The notes beneath the pieces were generated by a model, which was not told the DNA's origin, made no database searches, and saw nothing but the letters and a program-made list of their open reading frames with translations. Made by a program: the position numbers and the translations under genes. A DNA stretch of 45,649 nucleotides from Verrucomicrobiota bacterium (GTDB taxonomy: Bacteria > Verrucomicrobiota > Verrucomicrobiia > Opitutales > Opitutaceae), in contig JAFEGX010000068.1 in NCBI GenBank assembly GCA_018239675.1, positions 1 to 45,649 of the forward strand. The letters run 5' to 3'. Of the stretch, positions 1 through 8,330 are shown one piece after another; positions within the stretch are counted from its first letter, which is position 1; each line of letters opens with the position of its first letter.

Positions 1-449
1 CGGAGGGCGTGCTGCCCGACCGCGTCTTTGCCGCGGGCGAGACCACGGCGTTCCTGGCGGGGCTCGACTTTCTGGTGGTCGCGCTCCCGCTCACGGCGGC
101 CACCGAGGGCCTGATTGGCGAGGCGGAGCTCCGGGCGCTGCCGCGGCACGCCCACGTGCTGAACCCGGCCCGTGGCCCGATCATCCGCGAGGCGGCGCTG
201 CTCCGCGCGCTGGGCGAGGGCTGGATCGCCGGCGCGGCCCTCGACACGCACTACGCCTATCCGCTCCCGCCCGCCCACCCGCTGTGGCGGATGCCCAACG
301 TGATCCTCACGCCACACATCTCCGGCTCGAGCCTGAGTCCGCACTTCGGCGAACGACTCTGGGACATCTTTGGCCGGAATCTCCGGCGCTTCCAGCGCGG
401 CGAGCCGCTCCTCAACCGCCTCACCGCCGCCCAGCTCGCGGGCCAGTGA
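1..449 (+). CDS. D-isomer-specific 2-hydroxyacid dehydrogenase, C-terminal part (5' cut by window edge)
   Basis: The reading frame is open from the first bases, so the start lies upstream. About 148 residues of the C-terminal half remain. They include the end of the NAD-binding domain (PLTAATEGLIG, then NPARGP with the substrate-binding Arg) and the TPHISG motif that carries the catalytic His. The family reduces 2-keto acids to D-2-hydroxyacids, or the reverse, in the cytoplasm with NAD(P)H. One oddity: the stretch that normally reads LDVFE-EPLP is here LDTHYAYPLPP, so the usual catalytic Glu before Pro-Leu-Pro appears to be Tyr. The next gene starts 20 bp downstream, so this is probably the same transcript. 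The family call is secure; the substrate cannot be told. Confidence 0.9.
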   Translation, partial: EGVLPDRVFAAGETTAFLAGLDFLVVALPLTAATEGLIGEAELRALPRHAHVLNPARGPIIREAALLRALGEGWIAGAALDTHYAYPLPPAHPLWRMPNVILTPHISGSSLSPHFGERLWDIFGRNLRRFQRGEPLLNRLTAAQLAGQ

Positions 450-468
450 GGCCAAACCCGATTTACTC

Positions 469-1938
469 ATGAACACCACCCTGATCCGCTCCCTGCCGGC
501 GCTGGCGCTGGCCGTCCTCGCCTCCGCCTCGACCGATCCCCTGAACCTCGGCTCGCGTCGCGAACTCTTCGTCGACGATTACCTGATCGACCACGCCCAA
601 GGCGTGGAGCTCAAGTTGCACGAACCCCGCTCGGAGGGCACCGTGTTCACCTTCGACCAGCCCTGGGAAGGGGTGACCAGCGGCTACGTCACCGTGTTCA
701 GGGACGGCGACCGCTACCGGATGTACTACCGCGGCAGCAGCGACCCAAGCTATACCATCAAGGCGACGGTCCGGCCCGACGAGAAAATCGTGCCCGAGCA
801 TCCGCAGTATGCGTGCTACGCCGAGAGCACGGACGGCATCCACTGGACCCGGCCCAACCTCGGCCTTTTCGAGTTCCAGGGCTCGAAGGCCAACAACATC
901 GTCTGGGTCGCCGCCGGCTCGCACAACTTCTCGCCGTTCAAGGACGAGAATCCGGCCGTGCCGGCGGACGAGCGGTACAAGGCGGTCGCGAGCAGCAACT
1001 ACGACGGCGACACGAAAAGGCCGGTGCTGCTCGGGTTCGTCTCGGCCGACGGCGTGCACTGGCGGCAGCTGCAGGAAAAGCCGATCATTACCGACGGCGC
1101 CTTTGATTCCCTGAATGTCGCGTTCTGGGACCCCGTGCGTCAGCAGTACGTCGCCATCTACCGCGACTTCATCCACGGCCTGCGGTCGATCAAGCATGCC
1201 ACCTCGCCGGATTTCCGGCATTGGACGCCCGGGGTGTGGGGCGAGTTTGGCGACTCGCCGGAAGCCCACCTCTACACCAACGCGACGCTGCCCTACTACC
1301 GGGCGCCGCACATCTACATCGCGATGCCGCGCCGCTTCCTGCCGTGGAAGACCTACTTCCCGGAGATGGAGAGCACGAGCCCGGGCACCTCGGACGCGAT
1401 CTTCATGGCGTCGCGCGACGGCGTGCACTGGCGGCGATTCGACGAGGCCTGGGTGCGGCCGGGCCTGCACGAGCGCAACTGGGCGCACCGCGCCAACACG
1501 CCGGCGCACGGCCTGCTCGAGACCGGGCCGGAGGAGATGTCGATCTACCTCGAGCGCGACTACACCTTTCCGTCGAACCGCCTGGAGCGCATGACGCTGC
1601 GGCCCGACGGATTCGTCTCGGCGCACGCCGGCTTTCCGGGCGGCGAGCTGGTCACGAAACCAATCGTCTTCACGGGCTCGACCATGGTGCTGAACTACTC
1701 GACGGCCGCGAACGGAAGCATCCGCATCGAGGTCCAGGACGAGCAGGGCCGGCCGATCCCGGGCTTCCTGCTCGAGGAGTCGCCCCTGATCTTCGGTGAC
1801 AAGCTCGCCGAGGCGGTGCCGTGGAAGCACCCGCAGGGCCGGACCGACCGGTCGCCGTTCGCGCGGCTGGCCGGCCAGCCGGTGCGGTTCCGCATCGTGA
1901 TGCGCGACGCCGATCTCTATTCGATCCAGTTCAAGTGA
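469..1938 (+). CDS. Secreted beta-propeller protein, glycoside-hydrolase-like (uncharacterised family), paralog 1
   Basis: A 489-residue protein starting at the ATG at 469, directly followed by a signal peptide (MNTTLIRSLPALALAVLAS). The frame is open further upstream, but that part is an arginine/serine-rich shadow of the dehydrogenase gene. The mature protein starts with RRELFVDDYLI and has repeated blade motifs (YRMYYRG, CYAESTDGIHW, SADGVHW, SPDFRHW, SRDGVHW). It ends in a beta-sandwich-like module with RDADLYS near the C-terminus. The layout resembles GH32/GH43-type propellers with a C-terminal sandwich, but I cannot assign catalytic residues. It probably acts on carbohydrate in the periplasm or at the surface. 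Three further paralogs lie in this window. Its last 8 bases overlap the convergent amidohydrolase gene. Confidence 0.85.
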   Translation: MNTTLIRSLPALALAVLASASTDPLNLGSRRELFVDDYLIDHAQGVELKLHEPRSEGTVFTFDQPWEGVTSGYVTVFRDGDRYRMYYRGSSDPSYTIKATVRPDEKIVPEHPQYACYAESTDGIHWTRPNLGLFEFQGSKANNIVWVAAGSHNFSPFKDENPAVPADERYKAVASSNYDGDTKRPVLLGFVSADGVHWRQLQEKPIITDGAFDSLNVAFWDPVRQQYVAIYRDFIHGLRSIKHATSPDFRHWTPGVWGEFGDSPEAHLYTNATLPYYRAPHIYIAMPRRFLPWKTYFPEMESTSPGTSDAIFMASRDGVHWRRFDEAWVRPGLHERNWAHRANTPAHGLLETGPEEMSIYLERDYTFPSNRLERMTLRPDGFVSAHAGFPGGELVTKPIVFTGSTMVLNYSTAANGSIRIEVQDEQGRPIPGFLLEESPLIFGDKLAEAVPWKHPQGRTDRSPFARLAGQPVRFRIVMRDADLYSIQFK

Positions 1939-3055
1939 CCGCCGGGCGGGGCGGCAGGCCGAGCACCCGCGCGGCCGTGCCGCCCATGATCTGGGCGACG
2001 TCCTCGCGCGACAGGATCGAGGTGGTGTACTTCTCGATGTAGTCGCGCGACTGGCGGTAGGTGCAGAAGCGGTTCTGGAACGGCAGGTCGGTGCCCCACA
2101 TCAGGCGGCGGGCCCCGAGGTGGCGCACCATGGCCTCCAGCACCGGCCAGCATTTCCGGTAGGGGAAATCGAACCGGTCGCCGATCCGGAAGGGAAAGCC
2201 GACCTCGAGGCAGATCTCCGTGCCCACGAGCGGCGCCCACATGTCGTCGGTGAGCGCGAACCGGTCGCCCTCGAGATAGTCGCGCCACGGGTAGCCGTGG
2301 GTGATGCCGACCGGGACGCCCGGGTAGCGCTCGTGCCAGGCGCGCAGGCGCCACAGCTCCGCGACGAAGCCCGCGCGCGGGTCGGTCACGCCCGGGTGGG
2401 ACCCGAGCGTGAAAAACACCGGCACACCAAGGCCCGCGACCTCGTCCCAGAATGGCCGCCACTCCGGGGCGGTGAAGTCGCGCGAGCTCGAGTGCCGGTA
2501 CGCATACTCGGGAATGATCTTGAGCGCGTGCAACCCGTGGACCTTCACCGCGTCGACCGCCTGCCGGATCGCGGCGTCGGGCTGTGTCGGGATGAGCCAC
2601 TCGTCAATCGGAGCCATCGAGCGGAGCCGGTGCGGGAATTGCGCGACGCAGCCGGCCAGGTACGCCGGGTCCTTGGTCAGCGTCGCGTCCACATGGACCA
2701 GGCCCCAGTCCACGCCGGCGTGATCCATTTCCGCGATCACCGCGCCCGGGCTGAACTCGATCACGTTCGGCGGCAGCTGCTGCTTGGTGTAGTCCTCGCC
2801 GTCGACGGTCCAGACGAACCGGTTGCAGACGCGGTCGACGCGGAAGTTGCGGTTGGTGGCGACCCGCAGCGGATCCTCCGGGGTGGGATCGAGCAGGACC
2901 CGCGAGTCGCCCGGGGCCCGGTCGCGGACGCGAAACGTCGGCTGGTGGTGGAGCGCCTGCTGGCGCTGCCAGAATTCAAGGTGGGCGGCCACGGTGGGGT
3001 GCCCGGCGCGCGTATCGGGGGCCGGGAAGCAGTAGACGTGGGAGTCAACAATCAT
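1931..3055 (-). CDS. Amidohydrolase family 2 metal-dependent hydrolase (TIM barrel)
   Basis: A 374-residue cytoplasmic protein. The start chosen at 3055 (MIVDSHVYCF) places the first barrel strand at the N-terminus, as in PF04909 proteins. A longer frame to 3166 would add a basic, unconserved leader lying in promoter-like sequence. Recognisable elements are VDSH near residue 4, a Lys strand (ALKIIPEY), TLGSHPG, ITHGYPW and the late WGTDLPF Asp. The family hydrolyses lactones and C-C or C-N bonds; relatives include LigI-type and sugar-lactone hydrolases. The first-strand motif reads HxY rather than the usual HxH, so a metal ligand is missing or displaced. The gene is divergent from a second amidohydrolase across a palindrome-rich promoter, and its stop overlaps the facing propeller gene by 8 bp. 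Confidence 0.88.
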   Translation of the reverse strand: MIVDSHVYCFPAPDTRAGHPTVAAHLEFWQRQQALHHQPTFRVRDRAPGDSRVLLDPTPEDPLRVATNRNFRVDRVCNRFVWTVDGEDYTKQQLPPNVIEFSPGAVIAEMDHAGVDWGLVHVDATLTKDPAYLAGCVAQFPHRLRSMAPIDEWLIPTQPDAAIRQAVDAVKVHGLHALKIIPEYAYRHSSSRDFTAPEWRPFWDEVAGLGVPVFFTLGSHPGVTDPRAGFVAELWRLRAWHERYPGVPVGITHGYPWRDYLEGDRFALTDDMWAPLVGTEICLEVGFPFRIGDRFDFPYRKCWPVLEAMVRHLGARRLMWGTDLPFQNRFCTYRQSRDYIEKYTTSILSREDVAQIMGGTAARVLGLPPRPAVT

Positions 3056-3146
3056 GTCGGGGCAGCAACGGAAACGTCGGGTCGGCCGGTCCAACGCCAG
3101 ACCGAGTTTTTCGGGAATGGCTGTTGACAGCACCCATTTTCCATAC

Positions 3147-3234
3147 ACTTGTATACTTTTAGACACAAGTTGCTGTCGTTAGCACGTCAATTCGGTACCG
3201 TTACCCCTACTTAAGCGCCCTCCGAGGTATACAA
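3147..3234. promoter_or_regulatory. Divergent promoter/operator region with GTATAC palindromes
   Basis: The 226-bp gap between two divergent amidohydrolase genes is AT-rich compared with its surroundings. ACTTGT (3147-3152) and ACAAGT (3165-3170) form an inverted repeat. TTGTATAC (3149-3156) recurs inverted as GTATACAA (3227-3234), and both contain the GTATAC palindrome. The layout looks like two operator sites about 76 bp apart for a dimeric regulator. TTGACA at 3124-3129 is a possible -35 element, but no well-spaced -10 is obvious. That this is a control region is inferred from position and symmetry only. Confidence 0.45.
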
Positions 3235-3281
3235 AATCTGATGTGGCACGGCCCAAGGCGCGGGCCGCATCTCTTGACCCG

Positions 3282-4106
3282 ATGACCTTCAGCGACATCG
3301 CCGCCATCGATTCCCATGCCCATTTCGGGACCTATCTGCACGCCGATCCGCTGATCAGCGAGTTCTCCAGCGGCGCCGCCGCGGAGGTCACCGAGCGGGC
3401 GCGCCGCTGCGGGATCGAGTGGACGATTGCGTCGCCGCTTGACGGCCTGCTGCCACGCGGGCGCGGGCAGGACGTGGTGGCGGCAAACGACGCGGCGTTC
3501 GCGCTGGTGCCGCGCGTGCCGGGCCTGCTGCAGTACGTCATCGTGAACCCCCTCCAACCCGCGACCTACGACCAGGCGCGGCGAATGCTCCAGGCGCCGT
3601 GGTGCGTCGGGATCAAGATCCATCCCGAGGAGCACGACTACCGGATCAGCGACCACGGCGAGGCGCTGTTCAGCTTCTTCGAGGAGGTGGGGGCGGCGGT
3701 GATGACCCACAGCGGCTGCCCGAACAGCCTGCCCGCGGCGTTCGTGCCGTTCGCCGACCGCCATCCCGGCGCGCGCGTGCTCCTCGCCCACCTGGGCAAC
3801 GGCAACGGCGACCAGGGCCGCGTCGACCTGCAGGTCCGCGCGGTGCAGTCGGCCCGACACGGCAACCTCTGGGTCGACACCTCGAGCGCCCGCAGCATCC
3901 TGCCGCGGCTGGTCGAGTGGGCGGTGCGCGAGCTCGGACCCGAGCGCCTGCTCTTCGGCAGCGACACGCCGCTGTACCACGTGGCGCTCCAGCGCGCCCG
4001 CATCGAGGCGGCGGAGATTCCCGCCGAGGCGAAACGCCTGATCTTCCGCGAGAATGCCCGGCGGTTCTTCCGCCTCGACCGCCTGCCCGCAGCCTTTTCC
4101 CCATGA
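3282..4106 (+). CDS. Amidohydrolase family metal-dependent hydrolase, first gene of the catabolic operon
   Basis: A 274-residue protein from the ATG at 3282 (MTFSDIAAIDSHAHFG). A GTG at 3243 would add 13 unconserved residues. The full metal site is visible: DSHAH in strand 1, IKIHPEEHDY, MTHSGCP, LLAHLGNGNG and the late FGSDTPLY Asp. It is shorter than its divergent neighbour and not a close copy of it. The amidohydrolase superfamily contains lactonases and decarboxylases. Beside a DapA-type aldolase and a GntP permease, a role in sugar-acid lactone hydrolysis is plausible, but this is inference. Its stop overlaps the start of the next gene by 4 bp (ATGA), so translation is probably coupled. 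Confidence 0.88.
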   Translation: MTFSDIAAIDSHAHFGTYLHADPLISEFSSGAAAEVTERARRCGIEWTIASPLDGLLPRGRGQDVVAANDAAFALVPRVPGLLQYVIVNPLQPATYDQARRMLQAPWCVGIKIHPEEHDYRISDHGEALFSFFEEVGAAVMTHSGCPNSLPAAFVPFADRHPGARVLLAHLGNGNGDQGRVDLQVRAVQSARHGNLWVDTSSARSILPRLVEWAVRELGPERLLFGSDTPLYHVALQRARIEAAEIPAEAKRLIFRENARRFFRLDRLPAAFSP

Positions 4107-5053
4107 GCCGACGAATCAAGTCCCTGACCCGGAAAAATCTCCATGGTGTGTGGTGCGCCCTCATCGTGCCCTGGAACGAGCGCGACGAGCTCGACGCCCG
4201 CCGCTTCGCCCGCGAGGTCCGCGGCTATGGCGGCACGGGCGTGCACGGCGTCTACACCGGCGGCACCACCGGCGAGTTCTACGCGCAGGACGACGCCACG
4301 TTTGACCGCATCACGGCCATCGCGTGCGACGAGGCGCACGACCTCGGCCTGCCGGTCCAGATCGGCGCGTCCGCGCTGAGCACGCGCACCGCCCGGCAGC
4401 GGATCCGGACCGCGGTGCGGCGCGGGGCCGACGCGATCCAGATCGCGCTGCCGTTCTGGCTCGAGCTGAAAGACGACGAGCTGAGGCGCTTCGTGCGCGA
4501 GATTGCCGCCGAGGCGGGCCGCACGCCCATCGTGCTGTACCTCACCATGCGCTCCAAGCGGAAGATCGAGCCGCGCCTCCTCGCGGAGATCGCCCACGAG
4601 GTGCCCACGTTCATCGGCACCAAGGACACCGGGTCCGACGTGAAGGCCGTGAAGGCCATGCTCAAGGTCGCACCCGACCTCGCCATCTTCGGCGGCGAGG
4701 ACTTCTATGAACGGATTCCCGCCGGCGGCCGCGGCGGCTACTGCTCCATCACCGGTTTCAATGCCCCCAAGGTCGTCGAGCTGTACGAACTCTGCGCCGC
4801 CGGTCGCCTCAGGGAGGCCAAGCCCCTGGCCGAGGCGATGCGGCGCTACCTGCACGAGGCCCTGATCCCGCTGGTCCGCGAGGAGGGCCTCTGGGATTCC
4901 GCCGTCGACCGCATCCAGCGCGTGGCCGGCGGCGGGGTGGTGGGGGTGCGCTGTCAGTCGCCCTACCGCAGCGGCACCGAGCAGCACGTGAAGCGCCTCA
5001 TCGCCTGGGTGCGCCGCCACACGCCGGAGCTGCTGCCCGCGCACCTCGCGTGA
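4103..5053 (+). CDS. Dihydrodipicolinate synthase/N-acetylneuraminate lyase superfamily aldolase or dehydratase
   Basis: A 316-residue cytoplasmic (beta/alpha)8 enzyme. The catalytic pair is clear: Schiff-base Lys174 in FIGTKDTG and Tyr146 in IVLYLTM, 28 residues apart as in DapA. GGTTGEF near residue 53 matches the GTTGE substrate-binding loop. The Arg that grips the substrate five residues after the Tyr in true DapA is not in place here (Y-L-T-M-R-S). Diaminopimelate synthesis is therefore unlikely, and a catabolic role such as 2-keto-3-deoxy sugar acid aldolase or keto-deoxyglucarate dehydratase is more likely. It starts inside the stop of the amidohydrolase gene (4-bp overlap). The family call is firm; the substrate is inferred from neighbours. 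Confidence 0.92.
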   Translation: MSRRIKSLTRKNLHGVWCALIVPWNERDELDARRFAREVRGYGGTGVHGVYTGGTTGEFYAQDDATFDRITAIACDEAHDLGLPVQIGASALSTRTARQRIRTAVRRGADAIQIALPFWLELKDDELRRFVREIAAEAGRTPIVLYLTMRSKRKIEPRLLAEIAHEVPTFIGTKDTGSDVKAVKAMLKVAPDLAIFGGEDFYERIPAGGRGGYCSITGFNAPKVVELYELCAAGRLREAKPLAEAMRRYLHEALIPLVREEGLWDSAVDRIQRVAGGGVVGVRCQSPYRSGTEQHVKRLIAWVRRHTPELLPAHLA

Positions 5054-5102
5054 CCGCCCGCCGCCCGCGCCGGTCGCCGCGGCGGCGAAAATTTCGCTGA
5101 TC

Positions 5103-6746
5103 ATGAACCCCAACCCCATCCCGCGCGCCGGCCGCTCTTGCCGGCGCAGCCTCCTGCTGGCCGGCCTCGGCCTGGCGCTCGCCGCGACCCGCGGCGCCGA
5201 CGCGTCGCATCAGTTCCGCTTTCCGGCTACCGGCGTCACGGTGGACGGAGAGGCCAAGCTGCTCGCCATCGACGACTACCTCCTGCCGCTCCGGGACAAT
5301 CTCGGGCTCTATCTCTCCAAGCCCGCCTGCCGGCCCGAGGCGGTGGTGCGCCCGAGCCGCGACAACCCGCTCGCGCCCGACCAGGTCGCCGCCCACTTCT
5401 ACGGCGGCGTGGTCCACCACGCCGGCCGCTACCAGATGTGGTACTACGGCGTCGCGCTGAAGGAGCCCGGCGATGCGAACCACGCCGACGTGAAGGGCCT
5501 GCTGCAGGGCCCGGTGTGTTATGCGGAGAGCGCCGACGGCATCACGTGGACCAAGCCCGACCTCGGTCAGGTCGAGGTGCGCGGCAGCCGGCACAACAAC
5601 GCCATCGCGCTGCCCGACGCGCTGATCGAGGGCGTGCACGTGATCCGCGACGAGACCGAGCCCGATCCGCAGCGCCGGTACAAGATGGTCTACAATCCCT
5701 CGAACGGAAAGACGTGGGTCATCCGCACGGCGACGAGTCCCGACGGCATCCACTGGCAGGCGGCGCCCGGCTATGGGATCGACCAGTTCCTCGAGACGGC
5801 CTCGTTCTACCGTTTCAACGGCCTGTGGGTAGTGAACGGCCAGCGCATCACCGTCAGCGAGGGCGGCCATCCCAGCGGGCGGCAGGGCCGCGCGGTGGTC
5901 TCGCCGGACTTTGTCCGCTGGCTGCCCGGCGACGCCGAGGCGTTCCTTCTGCCGGAGCCGCCGAACCCGGCCGACCGCGGGCCGCGGAAACCGTACGACC
6001 AGGTTCACCTCGGCGTCGGCGCCGCCAGCTTTGGCACCGTGGCGGTCGGCCTCTACGGCCAGTGGCACAACCAGCCGGGCGACGACGACTCGCAGAAACG
6101 CTGGGGCTGGTTCGGCTATGGGAAGATCTCGTGCGACCTCGGCCTCGTGGTCAGCAACGACGGCCTGCATTTCCGCGAGCCGGCCAAGGGGCTCGCCTAC
6201 ATTTCCCGCTTCGACGCCCCCGCCACGCCGATCCCGGGCCACGCGTATCCGACCATCCTCACGCAGTCGGGCAACGGCATCCTCAACGTCGGCGACGAGA
6301 CCCGGATCTACTTCGGCCGCTGGCTCAATGCCGATTATGGCATGGGCTACAGCGGCGAGGTCGGCCTCGCGATCCTGCCGCGCGACCGCTGGGGCGCGCT
6401 GGGGCTTCATCCGGCGGTCGATAGCCACTTCGATGCGAAGCCGGACGGCTCCGTCTGGACGGCCGCCGTGCAGCTGCCCGCGGGCGGCTGCCGCGTGGTC
6501 CTCAACGCCGACCACGCGCGCGGCTGCACGGTCGAGGTGGCCGACGAGAACTTCACGCTCCTCCCGGAGTATGCGGGCGCGAACGCCGGCCGGATCGCCG
6601 TCGAGGGCGGGCTCGACTGCGCCGTGACCTGGCCAGCCGGCCAGCCGTCCGCGCTCGGCGGCCGGACCGTGCGGCTGAAGATCAACGTGGCGCGCGCCGG
6701 CGCCGGCGAACCCCGGCTCTTTGCGGTGTATCTGCGGGCCGAGTAG
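5103..6746 (+). CDS. Secreted beta-propeller protein, glycoside-hydrolase-like, paralog 2
   Basis: A 547-residue protein with an Arg-rich n-region and hydrophobic core (RRSLLLAGLGLALAA), so a Sec-type signal peptide. The pattern matches the other propeller proteins of the window: KLLAIDDYLLP at the N-terminus, YQMWYYG, CYAESADGITW followed by a GSRHNNAI strand, DPQRRYKMVY, SPDGIHW, and a C-terminal beta-sandwich ending in FAVYLRAE. It is longer than paralog 1 and lacks the terminal DADLYS signature. It sits 49 bp after the aldolase gene and 17 bp before paralog 3. Catalytic acids are not assignable by eye. It probably binds or cleaves a glycan outside the cytoplasm. Confidence 0.82.
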   Translation: MNPNPIPRAGRSCRRSLLLAGLGLALAATRGADASHQFRFPATGVTVDGEAKLLAIDDYLLPLRDNLGLYLSKPACRPEAVVRPSRDNPLAPDQVAAHFYGGVVHHAGRYQMWYYGVALKEPGDANHADVKGLLQGPVCYAESADGITWTKPDLGQVEVRGSRHNNAIALPDALIEGVHVIRDETEPDPQRRYKMVYNPSNGKTWVIRTATSPDGIHWQAAPGYGIDQFLETASFYRFNGLWVVNGQRITVSEGGHPSGRQGRAVVSPDFVRWLPGDAEAFLLPEPPNPADRGPRKPYDQVHLGVGAASFGTVAVGLYGQWHNQPGDDDSQKRWGWFGYGKISCDLGLVVSNDGLHFREPAKGLAYISRFDAPATPIPGHAYPTILTQSGNGILNVGDETRIYFGRWLNADYGMGYSGEVGLAILPRDRWGALGLHPAVDSHFDAKPDGSVWTAAVQLPAGGCRVVLNADHARGCTVEVADENFTLLPEYAGANAGRIAVEGGLDCAVTWPAGQPSALGGRTVRLKINVARAGAGEPRLFAVYLRAE

Positions 6747-6763
6747 CGCGATCCTTTTCCGCC

Positions 6764-8326
6764 ATGCCGTCGATGACACTGCCGATGACGCGGGTAAGAG
6801 CCGCAATTCCGCCGGCGCTGCTGGCGCTGGGGATGGCGCTCGCCGGCGCGACGGTGGCGGTGCGCGCGGCGGACGCCGCGCCGGATGAATGGGCGGCGCT
6901 CACCCTGCGGCCGGGTGAGCGGCAGCTGTTTCTCGATGATTTCGTGCTGGGCGACCTCGACCACGTCACGCGCGTGATCCACTCGCCGCGCAAGTACGAG
7001 CACAATCCGGTGCTCGCCCCCGACTTGCCGTCGGATGGCCCCGCGATCCAGGCGCGCGACGCGCCGAGCTGGGACGAGGCGGAGCAGGTGTGGAAGCTGT
7101 GGTACATCCGGTTTGCCGACGACGGGAACGGCGCGGGCGGGGCCGGCTTCGCCCGCTCCAAGGACGGCCTCCACTGGGAAAAGCCGATCCTCGGCCTCGT
7201 CGAGAGCCAGGGCAGCAGGCGGAACAACCTCGTGGTGGTGCAGGGCGATCCGAAGGCCTTCACCCAGCATGTGATGATCGATCCGCACGCGCCGCCGGCG
7301 CGCCGCTACAAGGGGCTGATCGGCCCGCACGGGCGGCAGCCGATCGTCTCGGCCGACGGCTTCACGTTCACGCGCCTCGACGTGCCGCCGATTCCGAGCG
7401 AGGACGAGTCGCAGCTCAACTGGGACGAGGCCGGCCGGCAGTTCATCCTCACGGTGAAGCAGCCCGGTCCCTTCGGCCGGTCGGTGTACCTCAGTCTTAG
7501 TCCGGACTTCGAGCACTGGACCCGGCCCGAGCTGATCTACCATGCCGACGCCGAGGACCAGCGGCGGGGCGAGGCCTACATCCGCGAGATCGAGGGCGAC
7601 CCGCGGTACTGGCGGCCGACGGTGGATCACCCGCACGAGTACAACGTCGAGATCTACAACATGGCGGTGTTCCGCTACGAGGGCCTCTACATCGGGTTGC
7701 CGAACTATTTTGAGTCGAGCGGCCGGATTCCGCTGCCGCGCGGCAACCAGGACGGAATCAACTCGCCCAAGCTCGCCTGCAGCCGCGATCTCCGGGCCTG
7801 GACCCGCGTTGGCGACCGGGCGCATTTTCTCCCGATCTCGCCGCTGGGTCCCGGCGTGATCGACACGGGCCAGATCATGGCGTCGTCCCATCCGGTGCGG
7901 CACGGCGACGAGCTGTGGTTCTATTACTCGGGCATCGACGTCCGGCACCGGCCGAATGTCGCCCGCGTCCGGGACGAGTATCACGGCGCCATCTGCCTCG
8001 CGATGCTGCGGATTGACGGATTTGTCTCGCTGCACACCGGCCCCGCCGGCGGCTTTGTCGACACGCGCCCGGTGGTGCTGGAGGGCGGCCGGTTGTGCGT
8101 GAATGCGGTGGTGCCGGGCGAACTTCGCGTCGAGCTCACCACCCGCGACGGCCGGGACGTGCTGCCGGGCTGGGAAGCGGGCCGCTGCGTGCCCGTCACG
8201 GGCGACCATCCGCGGGTCGAGGTGCAGTGGCCCGGCCGAAAGCTCACCGAACTCGCGGGGCAGGCCGTGCGGATCCGTTTTCACCTGCGGGATGCGGACC
8301 TCTATTCTTTCTGGTTGGAGCCCTGA
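6764..8326 (+). CDS. Secreted beta-propeller protein, glycoside-hydrolase-like, paralog 3
   Basis: A 520-residue protein with an N-terminal hydrophobic segment (AIPPALLALGMALAGATVA) consistent with export. The start at 6764 gives MPSMTLPMTRVRA; an in-frame ATG at 6773 is also possible. Family motifs follow in the same order as in paralog 1: RQLFLDDFVLG, WKLWYIRF, FARSKDGLHW, GSRRNNLVV, RRYKGLIGP, SPDFEHWTRPE, and a C-terminal sandwich module finishing with RDADLYSFWLEP, very close to the end of paralog 1. It is co-directional and tightly spaced (17 bp upstream, 4 bp downstream), so it is part of the operon. Two adjacent, divergent paralogs suggest different linkages of one substrate rather than redundancy (inference). 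Confidence 0.83.
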   Translation: MPSMTLPMTRVRAAIPPALLALGMALAGATVAVRAADAAPDEWAALTLRPGERQLFLDDFVLGDLDHVTRVIHSPRKYEHNPVLAPDLPSDGPAIQARDAPSWDEAEQVWKLWYIRFADDGNGAGGAGFARSKDGLHWEKPILGLVESQGSRRNNLVVVQGDPKAFTQHVMIDPHAPPARRYKGLIGPHGRQPIVSADGFTFTRLDVPPIPSEDESQLNWDEAGRQFILTVKQPGPFGRSVYLSLSPDFEHWTRPELIYHADAEDQRRGEAYIREIEGDPRYWRPTVDHPHEYNVEIYNMAVFRYEGLYIGLPNYFESSGRIPLPRGNQDGINSPKLACSRDLRAWTRVGDRAHFLPISPLGPGVIDTGQIMASSHPVRHGDELWFYYSGIDVRHRPNVARVRDEYHGAICLAMLRIDGFVSLHTGPAGGFVDTRPVVLEGGRLCVNAVVPGELRVELTTRDGRDVLPGWEAGRCVPVTGDHPRVEVQWPGRKLTELAGQAVRIRFHLRDADLYSFWLEP

Positions 8327-8330
8327 ACCC

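Noticed and set aside
463..1830. 455-codon minus-strand ORF opposite propeller paralog 1
   Set aside because: Arg/Val/Ala/His-rich composition without motifs; it mirrors a well-supported plus-strand gene, as is common at high GC.
4103..5053. True DapA for lysine biosynthesis
   Set aside because: Catalytic Lys and Tyr are present but the substrate-binding Arg is not in the DapA position, and the gene sits in a catabolic operon.
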